NCBI GenBank assembly: GCA_002095305.1
Contig: MIEI01000026.1
Span: 1 to 53,814 of the forward strand
Direction of reading: 5' to 3'
Origin: Pantoea brenneri
GTDB taxonomy: Bacteria > Pseudomonadota > Gammaproteobacteria > Enterobacterales > Enterobacteriaceae
DNA length: 53,814 nucleotides
Below the pieces are notes generated by a model, which was given only the letters and a program-made list of their open reading frames with translations, was not told where the DNA came from and ran no database searches. The stretch's first letter is position 1, and every line of letters begins with the position of its first letter. The position numbers and the translations under genes are program-made. Below are positions 42,170 through 51,000 of this stretch, one piece after another.

Positions 42170-43180
42170 ATGGCGCATAACATAGCCCCCGGATATTGTG
42201 TTGTGGAAAGACCTGGCTCGCTGGAGTATCAGGCACGAGAACTCTTCAGGGATATTCGCTCCCCAGCTGCCAGTCTGTTTATGAAAATTAATGCGGATAC
42301 GCAGTATCTGAAACCGGGCCAAATTTTAATTGTTGCTGACTCAGAGACGCCTGATCACCTGACAATGCAGATGATGACGACACTCAGACAGGCTAAAAAT
42401 AAAACCAACGCAGCGCTTATAGGCTTAAGTAGCGACGATGCCGGATTCATGCAGACACATTACGGAATGATTGCTGCGCTGACAGGTGTCGGAGACAAGG
42501 TTTTCGGCACTGTGGGCGATGTCGGCGAAAAGTATTTTAATGCTATTGAGCAGACACTGAAAAAAATTGAAGCCAGCTACCAGAATCAATTTCGTACTCA
42601 GGGGACGTTAATCAGCCAGCAGTTCTTTGTGGAACGTAATCAGTTGCTGAACCAGCTAAAGGAACTGGTCAATAAACCCCTGTTAAAATCTCTCGCCCGG
42701 TATGTCGTGAAATTCCAACAGTATGACAATATGAAGCGAGCATTAAACCTTTCTGGTCGTTCGATTGTGCATGAGTGGTCCACCGTTGGGTTAAGTGGCA
42801 TTCCAGGATATTCGTATTATGTCGGCAATGCAGCAAGAGCAGCGCGCTTCCTTAAGACCGGAGGATATATAGGTATCGGATTTGCTTTGGTCGGGACAAC
42901 TAACGATGTGGTGAATGCTTGCTCAAAAGGGCGCGAAAGTGAATGCAGGAAAATTGCTGTCAGAGATGACACAAAGTTTGCTGTAGGCACCGGTGGTGCA
43001 ATGTATGCTGGTGCATGGGGGGGTTCTGCTGCGTTAGCGGGTTGTGCGGCCATTGGGATAGTGACCGCGGGGGCGGGAGGTGTTGCTTGCGCGGCAGTGG
43101 GCTCCGTGGTCGGTGGTTATATCGGTAGTTCGGCAGGCGAAAAAGCAGTTGATTATTTACTGGGGTCAACCGGTGACTGA
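42170..43180 (+). CDS. Putative antibacterial effector: LysM-like N terminus, glycine-zipper C terminus
   Basis: Unknown protein of 336 residues, not matched to any characterised toxin. Residues 7-50 look like a LysM domain (GYCVVERPGSLEYQARELF, later LKPGQILIVADS). A long helical middle follows (VGEKYFNAIEQTLKKIEASY, FFVERNQLLNQLKELVNK). The last 100 residues are hydrophobic and packed with GxxxG spacing (GGYIGIGFALVG, then GGSAALAGCAAIGIVTAGAG and GSVVGGYIGSSAGEKA), like glycine-zipper or pore-forming proteins. ATG 42170 with TGGAGAATGGAAGC upstream is the preferred start. The next gene, overlapping by eight bases (GTGACTGA), encodes a small membrane protein, as expected for immunity to a membrane toxin. 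Base composition is lower in GC than both flanks, suggesting recent gain. Possibly a type VI secretion cargo; unproven. Confidence 0.6.
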   Translation: MAHNIAPGYCVVERPGSLEYQARELFRDIRSPAASLFMKINADTQYLKPGQILIVADSETPDHLTMQMMTTLRQAKNKTNAALIGLSSDDAGFMQTHYGMIAALTGVGDKVFGTVGDVGEKYFNAIEQTLKKIEASYQNQFRTQGTLISQQFFVERNQLLNQLKELVNKPLLKSLARYVVKFQQYDNMKRALNLSGRSIVHEWSTVGLSGIPGYSYYVGNAARAARFLKTGGYIGIGFALVGTTNDVVNACSKGRESECRKIAVRDDTKFAVGTGGAMYAGAWGGSAALAGCAAIGIVTAGAGGVACAAVGSVVGGYIGSSAGEKAVDYLLGSTGD

Positions 43181-43568
43181 GTTTTATATATCAAGGGCGG
43201 GGTTGTTCTTTGGCCTGGCAGGCAGCTTTTTTATTTTCATATCTTTCTTCCTTTACGCTTTTAACAGAAAGGAATATGACAAACTCATTTCATTGTTCCT
43301 GGAAAAATATCAGTTCCCTCCCCCCTATTCGTTCTATCACATGGCCGGTTATTTTGGCGCATACCAGATGTGCAGATTTTTCATTAAGCTGAGCATGAAT
43401 AAAAGAATATCCGCCTTTAACAAAGATAGTCCTGCTTATTCCTTTTTCAGCGAAAACAGACTGACAGTAAGTCGCTGGATGATATATTTATCACGTTTGT
43501 GGCTGTTTGCAGGAATCTGCTATCTCGCAACAGCGCTGGCTGTTCTGATTTTGAGTATTCTCAGATGA
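43173..43568 (+). CDS. Small membrane protein, putative immunity to the upstream effector
   Basis: Unrecognised 131-residue protein with clear hydrophobic helices near residues 8-29 (RAGLFFGLAGSFFIFISFFL) and 107-130 (LWLFAGICYLATALAVLIL) and a weaker aromatic stretch between (YHMAGYFGAYQMCRFF). It starts at GTG 43173 inside the effector's stop region, so the two are translationally coupled. The low GC content matches the effector. Immunity function is inferred from size, membrane nature and coupling only. Confidence 0.6.
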   Translation: MTEFYISRAGLFFGLAGSFFIFISFFLYAFNRKEYDKLISLFLEKYQFPPPYSFYHMAGYFGAYQMCRFFIKLSMNKRISAFNKDSPAYSFFSENRLTVSRWMIYLSRLWLFAGICYLATALAVLILSILR

Positions 43569-43598
43569 AAGCTAAGCTGATCACCACGTAACCTTACC

Positions 43599-43615
43599 AG
43601 CCCACTATGTGGGCT
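43599..43615 (+). terminator. Hairpin after the effector/immunity pair
   Basis: AGCCCAC-TAT-GTGGGCT, a seven-base-pair stem 30 bases after the stop codon, without T run. It may end the transcript. Confidence 0.45.
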
Positions 43616-43834
43616 TAGTACGCTACTACAGCGCTTCTCCAGCCCCACATCTGCCATCGCCTTAAAGCCCTTCAGTAACCTTTCAGCCATCTGAGCCTTC
43701 AGGCGGAACAGCCCTGTTACAGTTTGCGTATTCGCCTTAATGTGTTGTCACTTTTGCGCATCAGGTTGTCAGCATTGCGCGCGCGCCGCTGGCCCGCTGC
43801 CGCCAGACTGGAAAAAAACCACCTGGAGAGAATG

Positions 43835-45553
43835 ATGATGCTGACCGATCCCGCTGAGAAATACCGCCCATCCCCGCTGATTACCCTGCCCGATCGCCAG
43901 TGGCCTGCGCGCCAGCTCAGCCACGCACCGCGCTGGCTGTCAACCGATCTGCGTGACGGTAATCAGGCGCTGGCCGAACCGATGGATCGCGATCGCAAAA
44001 TGGAATTCTGGGCGCTGTTGCTGCGCTGCGGCTTTAAAGAAATTGAGGTCGCCTTTCCCTCCGCCTCGCAGACCGACTTCGACTTTGTGCGCGATCTGAT
44101 AGAGCAGCACCGCATTCCTGATGACGTGACGTTGCAGGTGCTGACCCAGGCGCGCCACGATCTGATTGAGCGCACCTTCGTCGCCTTGCAGGGCGCACCG
44201 CGGGCGATTGTGCATCTGTATAACGCCACCGCCCCGCTGTTCCGCGAGCGGGTTTTCAAACAGAGCAAAGCGGAGATCGTGGCGCTGGCAACGGCCGCTG
44301 CGCAGCAGATCCGCACCGCCTGTGAGGCGCAGCCCGAAACGGCGTGGACCTTTGAGTACTCGCCGGAAACCTTCTGTTTTACCGAAATGGCGTTTGTGCT
44401 GGAGATTTGTGAAGCGGTCGCCGACGTCTGGCAGCCTGACGCCAGCCGTCCGATGATCATCAACCTGCCCGCCACGGTGGAGGTCAACACGCCCAACGTC
44501 TATGCCGATCAGATTGAGCTGTTCTGCCGCCAGTTCAGCCGCCGGCAGGCAGTCTGCATCAGCGTCCATCCACATAACGATCGCGGCACCGGTGTCGCCT
44601 GCGCTGAACTGGCGCTGCTGGCGGGGGCGGATCGGGTCGAAGGCTGTCTGTTTGGCAACGGCGAGCGCACCGGCAATGTCGACCTGGTCACCCTGGCGCT
44701 GAATCTCTACACCCAGGGTGTCGCCCCGCAGCTGGATTTCAGCCAGATGAGCGAAGCGCTTGAGGTGGTGACCCGTTGTAATCAACTGCCGGTCCACCCG
44801 CGCCATCCTTATGCCGGTGAGCTGGTGTTTACCGCCTTCTCCGGCTCGCATCAGGATGCGATTCGCAAGGGTTTTGCCTGGCGCACCAGCCAGCAGGAAA
44901 CGCACTGGCAGATGCCCTATCTGCCGCTCGATCCGGCCGATATTGGCTGCAGCTATGAAGCGGTGATTCGGGTGAACAGCCAGTCAGGCAAAAGCGGTGC
45001 CGCATGGCTGCTGGAGCAAAACCACGGCTTGCAGCTGCCGCGCGCGCTGCAGCAGGATTTCAGCCGCTGCGTACAGCAGCACACTGACCATCATGGCGGC
45101 GAGATGACCCATTACGCGCTGTGGCAGCTGTTTTGTCGTCAGTATGGCGTGGACCAGCCAACGCTGCAGTTGCTGAAGGCCAGCAGCCAGAGCGATAACC
45201 ACGGCCAGACCACGCTTAACGCCAGCGTCAGCTATCAGTCGCGCGCCCTCAGCTTACAGGGCAGCGGCAACGGCTGGTTGTCGGCCGGGGTGAATGCCCT
45301 GCGCCACGCGTTCGACCTGGCGCTGACCATTGAGGATTACCATGAACACACGCTGGGGAAACGCAGTGAGAGTCGCTCGGTCGCCTATATCAGCTGTCTG
45401 GATGCCAGTGGCAACCGCTACTGGGGCGTGAGTATCGATAATGATACGGCGCGCGCCGCGCTGCAGGCGCTGTTTAACGCGGCGAGTCGCTTTCCTGCGC
45501 GGGAAAATAGTCCGTCGGCGCCACGCCCAGCAGACGGCGAAACATCGCGCTGA
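43835..45553 (+). CDS. leuA: 2-isopropylmalate synthase (LeuA, long type), stand-alone
   Basis: Claisen-condensing enzyme that joins acetyl-CoA to 2-ketoisovalerate (or another 2-keto acid). The start is one of three consecutive ATG codons; 43835 has GGAG at six bases. The TIM barrel has STDLRDGNQALAEPMD near residue 35, VEVNTPNVYADQIELFCR, and the metal motif SVHPHNDRGTG; a C-terminal allosteric domain follows (SDNHGQTTLNASV to RYWGVSIDNDTARAALQAL). About 572 residues, as in the long-type family. No leuBCD or attenuator is adjacent, so it is possibly a paralogue for keto-acid chain elongation. The final about 25 residues run 80 bases into the convergent AraC gene and look non-conserved. Confidence 0.85.
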   Translation: MMLTDPAEKYRPSPLITLPDRQWPARQLSHAPRWLSTDLRDGNQALAEPMDRDRKMEFWALLLRCGFKEIEVAFPSASQTDFDFVRDLIEQHRIPDDVTLQVLTQARHDLIERTFVALQGAPRAIVHLYNATAPLFRERVFKQSKAEIVALATAAAQQIRTACEAQPETAWTFEYSPETFCFTEMAFVLEICEAVADVWQPDASRPMIINLPATVEVNTPNVYADQIELFCRQFSRRQAVCISVHPHNDRGTGVACAELALLAGADRVEGCLFGNGERTGNVDLVTLALNLYTQGVAPQLDFSQMSEALEVVTRCNQLPVHPRHPYAGELVFTAFSGSHQDAIRKGFAWRTSQQETHWQMPYLPLDPADIGCSYEAVIRVNSQSGKSGAAWLLEQNHGLQLPRALQQDFSRCVQQHTDHHGGEMTHYALWQLFCRQYGVDQPTLQLLKASSQSDNHGQTTLNASVSYQSRALSLQGSGNGWLSAGVNALRHAFDLALTIEDYHEHTLGKRSESRSVAYISCLDASGNRYWGVSIDNDTARAALQALFNAASRFPARENSPSAPRPADGETSR

Positions 45554-46256
45554 AGGCGCTGGGACTTTCATAGCCGAGATCCAGCGCTACCCGCAGCACC
45601 GAATCGCCCTGCGCCAGTCGCGTCAGGGCGATGGCGAGGCGGGCGCGACGGACCCAGTCGCTGAATTGTAAGCCGGTTTCACGGCTGAAGTGACGCGCCA
45701 GCGTGCGCCCCGAGACGTTGAGGCTGGCGCTGGCACGCAGCAGGGTCCAGCTTTCGCCCGGCGTCTGCTGAATACGCTGGCACAGCGCCTGTAACCGGGC
45801 GCTGTGCGGTGCGGGCAGCGCAAACGGCAACACGTGCATGCCGCGGATTTCATCCAGAATCAGTTCCACGATCCGTTCGGCACGACTGTCAGCCAGATAG
45901 GCGGCCGGCAACGTCAGCGCGCTGACAATCAGCTCACGCAGCAGCGGCGTAATCTGCACCACCTGACAACTGGCCGGCAGATCGGCGCGCGCCAGCGGAT
46001 GGATAAACAGCGTTCGTGCCGCCACCGTGCCGGTGATCTGTAGCGCATGCCGGGTAAACGCCGGTAACCAGACACCGCGACTCGGCGGCACCGTCCAGCT
46101 GCCAAATTCGGTCTCCACCCGCACCACGCCACTCAGCGTGTGGATCAGCTGCGCGCAGTCATGCTGATGCCACGGCTCGCTGGCACCGTGGGCGTAATCA
46201 TGCGCCAGCGGCACCAGCGGCCGTTGGCTGAAGTCAAAGCCGGCCGGACAACTCAT
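45474..46256 (-). CDS. AraC-family regulator with N-terminal cupin
   Basis: Activator of 260 residues: a cupin sensing domain (PWHQHDCAQLIHTLSGVVRV) and a C-terminal double helix-turn-helix (SASLNVSGRTLARHFSRETG, then VALDLGYESPSAFSAMFRRL). It overlaps the upstream dehydrogenase gene by four bases (ATGA), so both form one operon, and may control it. The 3' end overlaps the convergent leuA by 80 bases. Confidence 0.9.
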   Translation of the reverse strand: MSCPAGFDFSQRPLVPLAHDYAHGASEPWHQHDCAQLIHTLSGVVRVETEFGSWTVPPSRGVWLPAFTRHALQITGTVAARTLFIHPLARADLPASCQVVQITPLLRELIVSALTLPAAYLADSRAERIVELILDEIRGMHVLPFALPAPHSARLQALCQRIQQTPGESWTLLRASASLNVSGRTLARHFSRETGLQFSDWVRRARLAIALTRLAQGDSVLRVALDLGYESPSAFSAMFRRLLGVAPTDYFPAQESDSPR

Positions 46257-47116
46257 TGCGCGTTCAGATAGCGGTAGACCACTGCCAGATCCTGTTCACC
46301 CAGGCCGTCATCAACCGCCTGCTGCCAGAAATCAGCAATATTTGCCAGCGCCGGCAGCGGAATATCAGACGCCTCAAGGGCCAGTCGGGCATCTTTCAGC
46401 GCCCAGACCAGATTCATCTGCGGGGTGTAGTCGTCGCTGGCAATCATCCCCAGCTTCATTTTTGCGTACGGGGCCGCCAGTGGGCCGCCCTCCAGCACCT
46501 GCCAGAGATCGTCGGTCGAAAAACCAAACTGCGCCGCCAGCTGGGTGCTCTCCGCCAGGCTCTGCATCATGCCAATCAGCCAGCTGTTGATCACCAGCTT
46601 CATGCGTGAACTTTTGCCCGCCTCGCCCAGCCACTGCGTGCCCTTGCCAATCGCGGCAAATACCGTTTCGGCCGCGGCGGCGCGGCTGCGATCGCCGCTG
46701 GCTAATACCAGAATCTGGCCATTTTCTGCTGGCGCTTTGGTGCCGGAGACCGGCGCGTCAATAAACAGCACGTCGCTGCGCGCGCCGGCGAACAGGGCGA
46801 TCAGCGCGTCGGTTTTTTCCACGCCGATGGTGCCCATCTGACATAAAATGGCGCCCGGTTTAAATGCCTCCTGACTCTGCTGCAGCACCTGCTCAGTGGT
46901 CTCGCCGTCCGACAGCATCGCAATCACCACATCTGCCTGACGCACCGCCTCGGCGGGCGAATCGGCCAGTTGCAGACCGGCATCCAGCAGATCCTCGCCG
47001 CGTGCGCGGGTCCGGTTCCAGCCATGGACCTTAAAGCCTTTCTTCAGCAGGTTAGCGGCAAACGCGTGGCCCATTGCACCCAATCCCAGAACCGCCACTT
47101 CAGGTTGTTGACTCAT
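46253..47116 (-). CDS. Beta-hydroxyacid dehydrogenase-family NAD(P) oxidoreductase
   Basis: Enzyme of the 3-hydroxyisobutyrate/tartronate-semialdehyde reductase family, 287 residues. Rossmann motif GLGAMGHAFAANLLKKGF near residue 11; substrate motif DAPVSGTKAPAENG; catalytic lysine in GEAGKSSRMKLVINSW (K about 171). The usual GSGQATK-type loop is altered to GEAGKSS, so substrate may be larger or an imine. First gene of an operon with the AraC regulator. Confidence 0.85.
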   Translation of the reverse strand: MSQQPEVAVLGLGAMGHAFAANLLKKGFKVHGWNRTRARGEDLLDAGLQLADSPAEAVRQADVVIAMLSDGETTEQVLQQSQEAFKPGAILCQMGTIGVEKTDALIALFAGARSDVLFIDAPVSGTKAPAENGQILVLASGDRSRAAAAETVFAAIGKGTQWLGEAGKSSRMKLVINSWLIGMMQSLAESTQLAAQFGFSTDDLWQVLEGGPLAAPYAKMKLGMIASDDYTPQMNLVWALKDARLALEASDIPLPALANIADFWQQAVDDGLGEQDLAVVYRYLNAQ

Positions 47117-47443
47117 GCTGACTCCCTTTGATCAATGTGGAAATGATGCGCCGCGACCCGACTGGCCCCGACGCATAAGGCTTAAAAAAGGCTCTCTTCA
47201 GCCTGACGGCAAACGGCCAAAAAATCCAGCCCAACGCGATGAGGCAGCCGGCAATGTCCTGTCCCGGCGCGCTCGCTGTCGGCGCGCTAATATTCCGGCC
47301 GCCCGCGCCTGTTAGCGATCCTGCGGCGCTAATCGCCTCTCTGCCTGATCCAACAATAAACAGTACGCCTGCCGCTGCCGCATTTTGCGTCTCTTCCTGC
47401 CAGGTCTATGCTTTATTCACTTTCATTCCCCAGAGGCTGTGTA
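47117..47443. other. Divergent intergenic region without recognised features
   Basis: About 330 bases between the dehydrogenase and membrane protein genes. It should hold both promoters; no clear operator, repeat or open frame was seen. Confidence 0.4.
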
Positions 47444-48022
47444 ATGCATCAATTTGATCCGCAAATGCTGCTGTTACTTTATTTCGTTTTACCGGTCTGG
47501 CTTATTGCTGGTTTCGCTGACTGGATCTGTCATCGGGCGACCGATATTGAAAACACCACCGGCCTGAAAGAAACCTGGATTCATATTCTGATGTTTTTAG
47601 AGATGGGACTGCCGTTATTGTCGGCCCTGTTTTTAGAGGTGAATGCGCTGGTGATCGCCTTTATGATTGTGCTTTTTTTCTGTCACGAAGCCACCGCACT
47701 GTGGGATGTCAGCTACGCGGTGACGGCGCGTGAGGTCAAGCCGATCGAGCAGCATGTTCACAGTTTTCTTGAGATGGTGCCGCTGATGGCGCTGCTGCTG
47801 GTTATTTCACGGCACTGGCCGCAGTTCCAGGCGTTATTTGGTTTCGGCGATGAGCCGCCCCGTTTTGAGCTGATGTGGCGCGCCGATCCCCTGCCGACCG
47901 GTTATATCATTTTTGTTCTGTCGGCTATATTCCTGCTGGAGATGCTGCCCTATCTGGAAGAGTACTGGCGCGGCAAAAAAGCGCGTAAGCGTGCCGCGAA
48001 TAAAGCCGCAGCCGGCGATTAA
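47444..48022 (+). CDS. Multi-pass membrane protein of unknown function
   Basis: A 192-residue inner-membrane protein with five or so hydrophobic segments (LLLLYFVLPVWLIAGFADWI, ILMFLEMGLPLLSALFLEV, LVIAFMIVLFFCHEATALW, MVPLMALLLVISRHW, YIIFVLSAIFLLEMLPYL). Conserved-looking polar residues lie in and near membrane spans: ADWICHRATDIE, CHEATALWD and EQHVHSFLEM, resembling a di-metal fatty-acid hydroxylase or heme-type arrangement of histidines; that is only a visual impression. The start at 47444 follows AGAGG; the frame extension upstream is not needed. It ends in a basic, lysine/arginine-rich tail. Confidence 0.7.
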   Translation: MHQFDPQMLLLLYFVLPVWLIAGFADWICHRATDIENTTGLKETWIHILMFLEMGLPLLSALFLEVNALVIAFMIVLFFCHEATALWDVSYAVTAREVKPIEQHVHSFLEMVPLMALLLVISRHWPQFQALFGFGDEPPRFELMWRADPLPTGYIIFVLSAIFLLEMLPYLEEYWRGKKARKRAANKAAAGD

Positions 48023-48250
48023 TTCTGCAGCCTGCTGACGGTGGTTATTTGCGCACGGCAGACGAACAGAAAATAAAATAACCGCTGTCGGCCGCAGAAC
48101 CGATAAAACAGAGGCAGCGACTGCGCGGCGTCGGGTGAACGGAATAAGCCTGACGACACGTAAAGATCTATACCAGAACCCGGCAAAGCATTACCATACG
48201 CGCCAATTGTTCCAGCTGGTTCATTATTCATCTTTTTCAGGCCGCTAAAA

Positions 48251-50377
48251 ATGAAAATAACGTTACTGCGTCAGGCGACGCTGCCGCTGTTGATCCTGCC
48301 CACCCTGTTTCCGCTATCGCTGCTGGCAGAAGAGAATGATAACACCCTGGTGGTCAGCGCGACCCCGTCCGAGAGCGGCCTGAATGTGCTCGACACGCCC
48401 GCCGCGGTCAGTGTGGTCAGCGGTGATGAGATGCGTCAGGCCGCACCACGCGTCAATCTGTCGGAAAATCTCAGCAGCGTGCCGGGCTTACAAATCCAGA
48501 ACCGGCAAAACTACGCTCAGGACCTGCAGCTGTCGATCCGTGGCTTTGGCTCACGCTCGACCTATGGCGTGCGCGGTTTACGCATCTACGTCGACGGCAT
48601 TCCGGCCACCATGCCGGACGGCCAGGCGCAAACCTCAAATATCGATATCGGTTCAATCGATCACGTTGAAGTGCTGCGCGGGCCGTTTTCCGCGCTGTAC
48701 GGCAATTCCTCTGGCGGGGTGGTGAATGTCACTACTCAGGCCGGGCAACAGCCGCCCACGCTGGAGGCCAGCAGCTGGTACGGCAGCTATGGTAGCTGGC
48801 GCAACAGCGTCAAAGCCAGCGGCGCGACTGGTGATGGCAGCCACCCCGGGGACGTGAACTACACCGTTTCCGCCTCACGCTTTACCACTCACGGCTATCG
48901 TGATCACAGTTCGGCGCAGAAAAACCTCGGCAATGCGCGGCTTGGGGTGCGCATTGATGATGTCAGCACCTTAACCCTGCTGTTTAACAGCGTGCATATT
49001 GATGCGCAGGACCCGGGCGGGCTGACGCCGTCCCAGTGGCGCGACAATCCGCGTCAGGTAGTAAGCAACGTTTCGCTCTACAATACCCGTAAAACTGTCG
49101 ATCAGACCCAGGGCGGCCTGCACTACCAGCGCCAGATGAGCGACAACGACGATCTCAGCGTGATGGTCTACGCCGGGGTACGGGAAACCACCCAGTTTCA
49201 GTCGATTCCCGCCAGCGTACAGACCAATCCCAGCCATCCCGGCGGGGTGATCGACCTGACCCGCCATTATCAGGGGATCGATACCCGCTGGACGCACCGC
49301 GACACGCTGCTGTCGATTCCGGTGACCCTGACCGGCGGTCTCGACTACGAGACCATGACCGAACGGCGTAAAGGCTATGAGAACTTCACCGTCAGCAACG
49401 GCGTGACGCATTACGGCGATCAGGGCAACCTGCGCCGCAATGAGCGTAATCTGATGTGGAACCTCGACCCCTATCTGCAGACGGCCTGGCAGCTGACCGA
49501 TAAGCTGTCGCTGGATGCGGGCGTGCGCTTCAGCACCGTCAACTTCGACTCCAATGACTTCTACGTTGTCAACGGCAACGGTGACGACAGCGGCAATGCC
49601 CGTTATCACAAATGGCTGCCAGCGGCGTCGCTGAAATATGCGTTTGATCCGAGCTGGAACGCCTATCTTTCGGCCGGTCGCGGCTTTGAAACCCCGACCA
49701 TCAATGAGCTTTCTTACCGTTCTGATGGTCAGTCGGGCCTGAATCTCGGCCTGAAACCGGCCACCAGCGACACGCTGGAGATCGGCAGCAAAAAACGGAT
49801 TGGCAATGGGCTGGTCAGTGCGGCGCTGTTCCAGACCGATACCCAGGATGAAATTGTCGCTGACGCCAGCAGTGGCGGACGCACCACCTATAAAAATGCC
49901 GGGGAGACCCGCCGCCGCGGACTGGAGCTGGCGTTAGATCAGCAGTTTGGCTGGGACTGGCAGCTTAAAATGGCCTACACCCTGCTGGATGCGCGCTATC
50001 GCAGCAACGCCTGTGGCAGCGACAGCTGTGACGGCAACCGCATTCCGGGCATCGCCCGCAATATGCTGTACGCCGGACTGGGCTATGTGCCGGAACAGGG
50101 ATTCTATGCCGGGGCTGAAATGCGTTATCTGAGTCAGATCGCCGCTGACGATCAGAATGATGTCAAAACGCCGTCCTACACCGTGGTTGGCCTGAACAGT
50201 GGTTATAAGTGGCAGGTCAGCGACTGGACGCTGGATCTGTTTGGACGGGTCGACAACCTGTTTGACCGCGAGTACGTCGGATCGGTGATCGTCAATGAGA
50301 GCAATGGTCGGTACTTTGAATCAGCACCCGGCCGCAATTACAGCGTCGGGTTAACCCTCGGCTACGCCTTCCGCTAA
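48251..50377 (+). CDS. pqqU: PqqU (YncD): TonB-dependent PQQ receptor
   Basis: Outer-membrane 22-strand receptor of 708 residues which imports pyrroloquinoline quinone. After a signal peptide, the plug domain has LDTPAAVSVVSGDEMRQAAP, IQNRQNYAQDLQLSIRGFGS, DGIPATMPDGQAQTSNIDIG and LRGPFSALYGNSSGGVVNVT, almost word for word those of E. coli YncD. The barrel carries SAGRGFETPTINELSYRSDG and ends VGSVIVNESNGRYF-ESAPGRN, closing on a C-terminal aromatic-type residue. Because the window also encodes PQQ synthesis, this organism can both make and recapture the cofactor. The gene is monocistronic and ends with a perfect hairpin. Confidence 0.92.
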   Translation: MKITLLRQATLPLLILPTLFPLSLLAEENDNTLVVSATPSESGLNVLDTPAAVSVVSGDEMRQAAPRVNLSENLSSVPGLQIQNRQNYAQDLQLSIRGFGSRSTYGVRGLRIYVDGIPATMPDGQAQTSNIDIGSIDHVEVLRGPFSALYGNSSGGVVNVTTQAGQQPPTLEASSWYGSYGSWRNSVKASGATGDGSHPGDVNYTVSASRFTTHGYRDHSSAQKNLGNARLGVRIDDVSTLTLLFNSVHIDAQDPGGLTPSQWRDNPRQVVSNVSLYNTRKTVDQTQGGLHYQRQMSDNDDLSVMVYAGVRETTQFQSIPASVQTNPSHPGGVIDLTRHYQGIDTRWTHRDTLLSIPVTLTGGLDYETMTERRKGYENFTVSNGVTHYGDQGNLRRNERNLMWNLDPYLQTAWQLTDKLSLDAGVRFSTVNFDSNDFYVVNGNGDDSGNARYHKWLPAASLKYAFDPSWNAYLSAGRGFETPTINELSYRSDGQSGLNLGLKPATSDTLEIGSKKRIGNGLVSAALFQTDTQDEIVADASSGGRTTYKNAGETRRRGLELALDQQFGWDWQLKMAYTLLDARYRSNACGSDSCDGNRIPGIARNMLYAGLGYVPEQGFYAGAEMRYLSQIAADDQNDVKTPSYTVVGLNSGYKWQVSDWTLDLFGRVDNLFDREYVGSVIVNESNGRYFESAPGRNYSVGLTLGYAFR

Positions 50378-50381
50378 AACA

Positions 50382-50410
50382 AGTCGGGCCACCATCGCGG
50401 TGGCCCGACT
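50382..50410. terminator. Perfect hairpin after pqqU
   Basis: AGTCGGGCCACC and GGTGGCCCGACT form a 12-base-pair stem with loop ATCGC between convergent pqqU and hydrolase genes, able to work both ways. Confidence 0.8.
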
Positions 50411-50428
50411 GTTAAGATCACACGCTAA

Positions 50429-50989
50429 TCAGGCGCGCGAACTCAGCTGCGCCAGAATATCCTCACAGCTGCCGGTTTCGCCTAACCGTGGGAAGATCAG
50501 GTTGACGCTGTTGTGGTGAGTATTGATGTCTAAATCGGTCATTGCGTCAGTGGCCAGCGTGACATTGTAACCTAATTCATACGCCTGGCGTGCGGTCGAT
50601 TCGACCCCAATGCTGGTGGCGATGCCGCAAATCACCACCTGAGTAATGCCGCGCTGCTGCAGCTGCTGGTGCAGTGGCGTAGCGTGAAAAGCACCCCAGG
50701 TCTTTTTAGTGATGGTCAGATCGTCCTGCTGCGGCGTCATTTCCGGCACCAGGGTGGCCCAGTCGGCCGGCAGTTCGCCGCCATGCCGTGCCTGTTCAGT
50801 ACGTCCCGGCGCACCGCCCGCCACGTTAACCAGTACCACTGGCAGATCGCTGGCACGAAACGCCTGTGCCAGGCGCGCGCACTGCTCAATCACCGGCTGC
50901 GGCTGATGGACCAGCGGCAGCGCAACGATGCCATGCTGCAGGTCGATGACAATCAGCGCCGTTTTCGCATCAAGTGTGGTTACAGCCAT
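50429..50989 (-). CDS. Isochorismatase-fold hydrolase (cysteine replaced)
   Basis: Isochorismatase-like hydrolase of 186 residues. The catalytic aspartate is in ALIVIDLQHGI and the lysine in TITKKTWGAF, but the position of the nucleophilic cysteine is glycine (ICGIATSIGVESTARQAYEL). It is therefore unlikely to be an amidase like nicotinamidase and may act like true isochorismatase or as another hydrolase. It is co-oriented with the MarR gene 11 bases upstream, forming an operon. Confidence 0.85.
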   Translation of the reverse strand: MAVTTLDAKTALIVIDLQHGIVALPLVHQPQPVIEQCARLAQAFRASDLPVVLVNVAGGAPGRTEQARHGGELPADWATLVPEMTPQQDDLTITKKTWGAFHATPLHQQLQQRGITQVVICGIATSIGVESTARQAYELGYNVTLATDAMTDLDINTHHNSVNLIFPRLGETGSCEDILAQLSSRA

Positions 50990-51000
50990 CTTTAGTCCTC

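Noticed and set aside
43500..43755. Open minus-strand frame of about 85 codons after the immunity candidate
   Set aside because: No family recognised, no clear start or ribosome site, and it runs antisense into the immunity gene. It may be a gene remnant, but the evidence is too thin.
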